Assembly (NCBI RefSeq): GCF_002155685.1
Contig: NZ_MUYK01000001.1
Location: forward strand, 434,001 to 498,000
Length of the DNA stretch: 64,000 nt
DNA from: Erythrobacter colymbi
GTDB taxonomy: Bacteria > Pseudomonadota > Alphaproteobacteria > Sphingomonadales > Sphingomonadaceae
Direction of reading: 5' to 3'
The notes beneath the pieces were generated by a model. The model had not been told where the DNA came from and did no database searches. It saw only the letters and a program-made list of their open reading frames with translations. This document shows, in pieces, positions 58,903-64,000 of the stretch. Position numbers and translations under genes: made by a program. How positions within the stretch are numbered: the first letter of the stretch is position 1; every line of letters starts with the position of its first letter.

Positions 58903-61095
58903 TCAGTGCATCGGCATGCTCAGTTCGAGCTGGGTGAACTTGGGGATCGACTTGTTCGCCTCGCGCCACTTGGCGAGCGGGAAGGCCCCCGCGCCCAGCG
59001 CCGCCAGCGGAATGCCCGCCTCGGCCAGCGAATAGGGCGAGATGCGGTGCCGGGTCATGAACCCGCCGCTGCCGTCGGAGATCAGCGGGGTCTCGAACTT
59101 GAGGCCCTGGCTGTTCTCGGTGGCATTTACCACTTTGCTTACAACAAGTTGCCCGTGCCCGAGATCGAGCACCACGTCGGTCCCGACCGGCACGCCGGCC
59201 AGCCCCGTGATGCGCGCCCCGGTCTTGGACAGGTTGCGCAGGATCACGTCGTAGTAATGGTCCTCGTGGATCAGCCCGACCTTGCGGAAGATGGTGATGC
59301 GCTCCGAACGGTGGCGCGGCGGGCCGCTCGGGCGGAACATCGCGCTGCCCTCGGCGAACTGGGCGAGCACCTGCTCCTGCGTGATCGGGCGCGAGAAGAT
59401 GTAGCCCTGCACCAGATCGGCCCCGCGCTCGCGCACCAGCTCGAGTTCGTCCATCGCCTCCACCCCCTCGGCGACGGTTTCCATGCCCAGCGCCTTGGCC
59501 AGCGCGACGATCGCGGCGATGATCGCCGGGTTGATGTCGCCGTTCTCCGTGCAGCCGCGCACGAAGCTCTGGTCGATCTTTATCTTGTTGAAATGCCCGT
59601 GTTTCAGGTAGCCGAGCGAGGAATAGCCGGTGCCGAAATCGTCGAGCGCGAGGCGCACCCCGAGCTTCTTCAGGTCGCGGAAAATCGCGTCCACCGTCTC
59701 CAGATCGCCGACGAAGACGCTCTCGGTGATCTCGAGCTCGAGCCGGCCCGGCGGCAGGCCCGAGGCCTGGAGCGCATTGGCCACCGCCTTGCGATAGCCC
59801 GGGCGGATGAACTGCTTGGCCGAGACGTTGACCGCCACCCGGATCGTCTCCGGCCACGCCAGCGCGTCCATGCACGCCTGCCGCAGCGCCATCTCGCCGA
59901 TGCGGATGATGAGATCGTCGTTCTCGGCGACGGGGATGAACTGCGCCGGGCTGATGTCGCCCTCTTCGCTGTCGTGCCAGCGCAGCAGCGCCTCGAAGCA
60001 CTTGACCTCGTTGGTGACGGGATCGACCAGCGGCTGGTAGGCGAGCTTCAGCTCGCCCTTGTCGACCGCGTCGCGCAGCCGGTCGCCGAGCATCGCGGTT
60101 TTCGATGCCGCGTCGCGCAACTCGCTGGTAAAGAAGCAGAACGTGCCGCCACGGGTTTCCTTGGCGGAGTAGAGCGCCATGTCCGCGGCGCGGGTCAGCT
60201 CGTCGGCCTCGACCCCGTCATAGGGCGCGATCGCGATGCCGACCGAGGTGCCGATGATCGCCCGGCGGCCGTTGATCTGGTAGGGTTGCGAGAGCGACTG
60301 GACGATGCGGTTGGCGAGCTCGCCCAGCGTGCCGCGGTCGTCCATGTCGGGCAGCAGCACCTGGAACTCGTCCCCGCCGAGCCGGCCGACTTCGCCGTGG
60401 TCCTTGACGATCGAGGACAGGCGCTGCGCGACCTGCTTCAGCAGCTCGTCCCCCGCGGGGTGGCCCATCGTGTCGTTGACCTGCTTGAACCGGTCGAGAT
60501 CGAGCATCATCAGCGCGCAGGAGCGCTGGCTGACCCGGAACGCGGCGAGCATCGCCGAAAGGCGCTCGCCCAGCTTGCGGCGGTTGGCGAGCCCGGTCAG
60601 CTCGTCGACCTGCGACTGGCGCGCGACCTGCGTTTCGTAGGCATACTGCGCCGAGATATCGACCGCGCTGCCACGATAGCCGCGGAACTCGCCCTTGGCA
60701 TCGAGCAGCGGGCGCGCGTTCAATCGCCACCAGCGCGTGGCGCCGCGTCCGGTGGGCACGGCGACGATCTGCTCATCCAGCCGCGAGCGCGCCTTGAGCT
60801 TGAAGGCGAGGCTGCGCTGGGTGGGGCCACCGTCTTCCTCGTCGACGTCGCGGAAGACGCGGGTGAGCGGCTTGCCGATCAGCGACTCGCTGTCCGCACC
60901 GAGGTCCGCGAGCGCGCGCTGCGACAGGAAACTGAGGTTGCCTTCGGAATCGGTCGCCCAGAACATGCCGATGCCGAGCTCCTCGACCTCGCCCAGCACC
61001 GAGGTGCTGTCGGGCGAGGGCGTGCGCGGCGACTTGTTCGCAGCGGGCGCGGCGTTCCTCGAATCCCGAACGGTCTTGCGAAAGCCTAGCGGCAT
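58903..61095 (-). CDS. PAS-GGDEF-EAL-PilZ cyclic-di-GMP protein
   Basis: 730 residues. A PAS-like domain (about 35-150, LGIGMFWATDSEGNLSFL), a GGDEF domain with GGDEF at 240-244, an EAL domain with EAL at 368-370 and the DDFGTGYSSLGYLK loop (about 500), and a C-terminal PilZ-like region (about 610-720) after RHRSERITIFRKVGL. Both catalytic motifs are intact, so it may make or break cyclic di-GMP, with PilZ as a possible feedback site. No membrane segment. Monocistronic, upstream region 282 bases divergent with the propionyl-CoA synthase gene. Confidence 0.92.
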   Translation of the reverse strand: MPLGFRKTVRDSRNAAPAANKSPRTPSPDSTSVLGEVEELGIGMFWATDSEGNLSFLSQRALADLGADSESLIGKPLTRVFRDVDEEDGGPTQRSLAFKLKARSRLDEQIVAVPTGRGATRWWRLNARPLLDAKGEFRGYRGSAVDISAQYAYETQVARQSQVDELTGLANRRKLGERLSAMLAAFRVSQRSCALMMLDLDRFKQVNDTMGHPAGDELLKQVAQRLSSIVKDHGEVGRLGGDEFQVLLPDMDDRGTLGELANRIVQSLSQPYQINGRRAIIGTSVGIAIAPYDGVEADELTRAADMALYSAKETRGGTFCFFTSELRDAASKTAMLGDRLRDAVDKGELKLAYQPLVDPVTNEVKCFEALLRWHDSEEGDISPAQFIPVAENDDLIIRIGEMALRQACMDALAWPETIRVAVNVSAKQFIRPGYRKAVANALQASGLPPGRLELEITESVFVGDLETVDAIFRDLKKLGVRLALDDFGTGYSSLGYLKHGHFNKIKIDQSFVRGCTENGDINPAIIAAIVALAKALGMETVAEGVEAMDELELVRERGADLVQGYIFSRPITQEQVLAQFAEGSAMFRPSGPPRHRSERITIFRKVGLIHEDHYYDVILRNLSKTGARITGLAGVPVGTDVVLDLGHGQLVVSKVVNATENSQGLKFETPLISDGSGGFMTRHRISPYSLAEAGIPLAALGAGAFPLAKWREANKSIPKFTQLELSMPMH

Positions 61096-61377
61096 GTTTC
61101 GTCCTTGCCCGGCGCTCCCGGCGGGACGCGCGCATAAGGCGCCATAAGGCTAACGTCCTTGCGAAAGCGTTACCCATAGATTTCGCCCCCGCTGCGGCAG
61201 GCGGAGGCGCGGGCGCGGCAGATGGTCCGGAACTGAATCCGAGCAACCGCGTTATCGGCCTGTGCACCTTGCGCGGCATTTTCTTGCCCGTGAGGCTAGC
61301 GACGTGTAATTTTGCTGCAATCCGCCGGCGTTCGGGATCGCGCCCTTGCGAGTTTGCATGCGTAGGGGGACGGTGCC

Positions 61378-64000
61378 ATTTCTGTCGATACACTGCTGGC
61401 GAGCAAGCCCGAGGCTCTGACCAACCCCGTGCGCACCCGCGCCGATTGGGACGCGATGCGCGCCGCCGCGCTCGCCGATCCGGGCGCGTTCCATGGCGAC
61501 ATCGCTGCCCGCAACATGCACTGGTTCGTGGCCGAGGCAGGCCCCTCGGGCGCGTGGCTTGCGCGCGGGGAGGATGGCGTCTGGCACGGCTGGGATGCGG
61601 CGAGCGGTGCACCTGTTTCTCCCGTGCTCCCCGCCAGCTTTACCCCCTGGCACGCCGGTTTCGACGGCAGCAACGCCCCGCACTGGCGCTGGTTCGTCGG
61701 CGGGCGCACCAATGCGGCCTTCTCCGAACTCGACCGCCATGTCCTCGCCGGCCACGGCGCCGAGGCAGCGCTGGTGTTCGAGGGTGACCGCTGGGACATG
61801 TCCGCCAACGCGGGCAAGGGCGCACCGATCGACTGCTTCACCGTTAGCCGCAAGCAGCTGCTGCTGGAGGTGGCGAAATGCGCGGTGGCGCTCGAAGCGC
61901 TGGGCCTGAAGCCGGGCGACCGCATGGCGTTGAACATGCCGAGCATCGTGCCGCAGATTTACTGGACCGAAGCCGCCAAGCGCATGGGCGTGGTCTATAC
62001 GGCGGTGTTCGGCGGCTTCTCCGACAAGACCCTGTCCGACCGCATCGCCGACACCGGCGCGCGGGTGATCGTCACCTCGGACGGCTCCTACCGCAACGCG
62101 CAGGTGGCCGCTTTCAAGAACGCCTATACCGACCCCGCGCTCGACAATTTCGTGCCGGTGACAACGGCGCTCGACATCCTCGGCGGCCTCGATCTGGAAC
62201 TGCCCGAGGGCGGGCATGAGACGATCCTCGACACCGTGCGCGAGGCGCTCGCCGGAGAGATCACGGTCGATCGGTCGGACGTGATGCGCGGCGTGGGCCG
62301 GGCGCTGATCAACCTCGGCGCGGAAGGGCGGATTACCTCTGCCGACGCGGCGCGCGTGCGGATCGCGATTGCCTCGAGCCTCGTCACCCTGCCGCCGCGC
62401 GTGGAGGCGGTGATCGTGTGCCGCCACACCCACCAGCCCGACATGATCTGGCGCGAGGAACGCGATCGCTGGAGCCACGAGCTGACCGACAGTGCGCTGG
62501 TGACGGTGCTCGAAAAGGCGCGCGGAGCGGGCTTTGCGGTGCAGTCCGAGGCTGATCTGCTGGCGCTCGCCGATGCCGATTTCGTCCGCGCGATCTGGGC
62601 TTCGTCAAAGCCGATGCCGGTCGATGCCGATTATCCGATGTTCTTCATCTACACCTCGGGGAGCACCGGCAAGCCCAAGGGGATCGTCCACTCGCACGGC
62701 TATGCAGCGGGCGTGGCCGAGACCATGGCGGCGAGCTTCGACGCGCGCCCCGGGGACACGCTGTTCGTGGTCGCCGATCCGGGCTGGATCACCGGGCAGA
62801 GCTACCTAATCTGCGCGCCGCTGATGACGCGGGTGACCTCGCTGGTCAGCGAAGGCTCGCCGGTCTTCCCCCACGCGGGCCGCTTCGCCTCGATGATCGA
62901 GCGTCACAAGGTCCGTATCTTCAAGGCGGGGGTGACCTTCCTCAAATCGATTATGTCCGATCCTGCAAACCTCGCCGAGGTCGAGCGTTACGACATGAGC
63001 GGCTTGCGGGTGGCGACCTTCTGCGCCGAACCCGTTTCTCCGAGTGTGCAGGCCTTCGGGATGGAGCACGTCACCCCGCGCTACATCAATAGCTACTGGG
63101 CGACCGAGCACGGCGGGATCGCGTGGACGCACATGTTCGCGAACCACGATTTCCCGCTGCGCCCCGATGCCCACGCCTATCCGCTGCCGTGGATCGTGGG
63201 CGATGTCTGGGTCGAGGATGGCGAGGGCAAGGGCGCCCCCGCTCCCTTCGCGCGCGCCGATGATGGCGGCGTCCCGTGGCGTAAGGCGGACATCGGCGAG
63301 AAGGGCGAGATCGTCATCGCCGCGCCCTATCCCTACCTCGCGCGCACCATCTGGGGCGACATCGCGGGCTTCAAGGTCGAAGACGGCCGCGTCGATCCCG
63401 CCTGGCGCGGCGATGCGGCGCGCTGGGAAGAGGGCTACTGGAAGCGCTGGAAGGGCGCCTGGGCCTATACCCAAGGCGATTTCGCGATCCAGCATGCCGA
63501 TGGCTCGTTCTCGCTCCACGGCCGCTCCGACGACGTGATCAACGTCTCGGGCCACCGCATGGGCACCGAAGAAATCGAGGGCGCGGTGCTGCGCGACAAG
63601 GCATTGGCGCCGGACTCGCCGGTCGGCAACGTGCTGGTGGTCGGCGCGCCGCACCGCGAGAAGGGGCTGACCCCGCTCGCCTTCGTGGTGCCGGTCGCGG
63701 GCCGCAAGCTGACGATCGAGGACAAGCGCCGCCTGTTCGATCTCGTCCGCACCGAAAAGGGCGCGGTCGCGGTGCCGGCGGACTTCATCGAGGTCTCGCA
63801 ATTCCCCGAAACCCGCAGCGGCAAATACATGCGCCGCATGGTCCGCGCGCTAGTGGTGGGCGAGGATGTCGGCGACGTCACGACCCTGCGCAACCCCGAG
63901 GCGCTGGACGAGCTGCGCACCGTCATCGCCGACTGGCAGCGCAAGCAGCGCATGGCCGACGAACAGGCGCTGTTCGACCGGCACCGCTATTTCCTCGTGC
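61378..64000 (+). CDS. propionyl-CoA synthase, acyl-CoA ligase part (3' end outside window)
   Basis: About 874 residues to the edge, no stop. AMP-forming ligase with YTSGSTGKPKG (about 425), a YWATEHGGIAW motif, GRSDDVINVSGHRMGTEEIEG and ETRSGKYMRRM (catalytic Lys). An insertion with EITVDRSDVMRGVG, RVEAVIVCRHT and RDRWSHELTD is special to trifunctional propionyl-CoA synthase (Pcs), which fuses ligase, dehydratase and reductase, about 1,800 residues in Chloroflexus and Erythrobacter NAP1. The tail (RMADEQALFDRHRYFLV) leads into the hydratase domain. Start uncertain: the frame has TAG at 61363, then ATT at 61378 after AGGGGG; the first GTG is 61429 and the first ATG 61456. Confidence 0.9.
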   Translation, partial: MSVDTLLASKPEALTNPVRTRADWDAMRAAALADPGAFHGDIAARNMHWFVAEAGPSGAWLARGEDGVWHGWDAASGAPVSPVLPASFTPWHAGFDGSNAPHWRWFVGGRTNAAFSELDRHVLAGHGAEAALVFEGDRWDMSANAGKGAPIDCFTVSRKQLLLEVAKCAVALEALGLKPGDRMALNMPSIVPQIYWTEAAKRMGVVYTAVFGGFSDKTLSDRIADTGARVIVTSDGSYRNAQVAAFKNAYTDPALDNFVPVTTALDILGGLDLELPEGGHETILDTVREALAGEITVDRSDVMRGVGRALINLGAEGRITSADAARVRIAIASSLVTLPPRVEAVIVCRHTHQPDMIWREERDRWSHELTDSALVTVLEKARGAGFAVQSEADLLALADADFVRAIWASSKPMPVDADYPMFFIYTSGSTGKPKGIVHSHGYAAGVAETMAASFDARPGDTLFVVADPGWITGQSYLICAPLMTRVTSLVSEGSPVFPHAGRFASMIERHKVRIFKAGVTFLKSIMSDPANLAEVERYDMSGLRVATFCAEPVSPSVQAFGMEHVTPRYINSYWATEHGGIAWTHMFANHDFPLRPDAHAYPLPWIVGDVWVEDGEGKGAPAPFARADDGGVPWRKADIGEKGEIVIAAPYPYLARTIWGDIAGFKVEDGRVDPAWRGDAARWEEGYWKRWKGAWAYTQGDFAIQHADGSFSLHGRSDDVINVSGHRMGTEEIEGAVLRDKALAPDSPVGNVLVVGAPHREKGLTPLAFVVPVAGRKLTIEDKRRLFDLVRTEKGAVAVPADFIEVSQFPETRSGKYMRRMVRALVVGEDVGDVTTLRNPEALDELRTVIADWQRKQRMADEQALFDRHRYFLV

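Overview
The window is chromosomal DNA of a high-GC alphaproteobacterium, most likely an Erythrobacteraceae member (Erythrobacter, Porphyrobacter or a relative, order Sphingomonadales). The evidence is the meso-diaminopimelate type dcw cluster, the FtsZ tail, the many dispersed palindromic repeats typical of sphingomonads, the cobA-DUF2849-cysI-DUF934-cysH operon, and a propionyl-CoA synthase of the Chloroflexus/Erythrobacter NAP1 type at the right edge. Apart from small repeats it reads as core genome: no phage, no transposase, no CRISPR, one tRNA.

Layout. 1-5.9 kb (mostly minus): a hydrolase, glnB-glnA behind a sigma-54 promoter with NtrC-like sites, argC, an SH3 protein and a leucyl aminopeptidase. 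5.9-17.1 kb (mixed): a lipoprotein whose start codon lies inside a parS-like palindrome, methionine aminopeptidase, a 98-codon gene between 32-bp inverted repeats, ccmA-ccmB, pterin carbinolamine dehydratase, an SDR, a DNA glycosylase, a ferredoxin, a cysteine synthase family enzyme and two small envelope proteins. 17.5-36.8 kb (plus): a full division and cell-wall cluster, mraZ-rsmH-ftsL-ftsI-murE-murF-mraY-murD-ftsW-murG-murC-murB-ddl-ftsQ-ftsA-ftsZ, mostly with 4-nt ATGA overlaps. 36.9-42 kb: a TPR/SPOR protein, a YbjN protein, proC, a Bax-inhibitor-1 protein, a proline-rich lipoprotein and tRNA-Ala(CGC). 42.3-46.1 kb: a cobalamin riboswitch followed by a btuB receptor, a BtuM-like membrane protein and a BtuF-like protein. 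46.2-49.3 kb: obgE, proB and an SDR. 49.4-56.9 kb (minus): assimilatory sulfate reduction (cobA to cysH), then sseA-metC-mscS. 57-61 kb: an envelope protein, queF and a PAS-GGDEF-EAL-PilZ protein. 61.4 kb to the edge: the ligase part of propionyl-CoA synthase.

Most notable items: (i) a two-copy composite element, a parS-like 16-bp palindrome, a 10-bp gap and four 11-bp GGGGGTCTGGA repeats, with identical spacing in inverted orientation 53 kb apart, one copy supplying a start codon and N-terminus; (ii) a 59-bp palindromic repeat inserted in frame in the sulfite reductase gene, with relatives in two intergenic regions; (iii) the propionyl-CoA synthase, which has no ordinary start codon at the expected place; (iv) the riboswitch-controlled B12 uptake operon. 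Start codons were chosen from ribosome-binding sites, overlaps and family knowledge. All identifications were made by reading the sequence; no database search was run.
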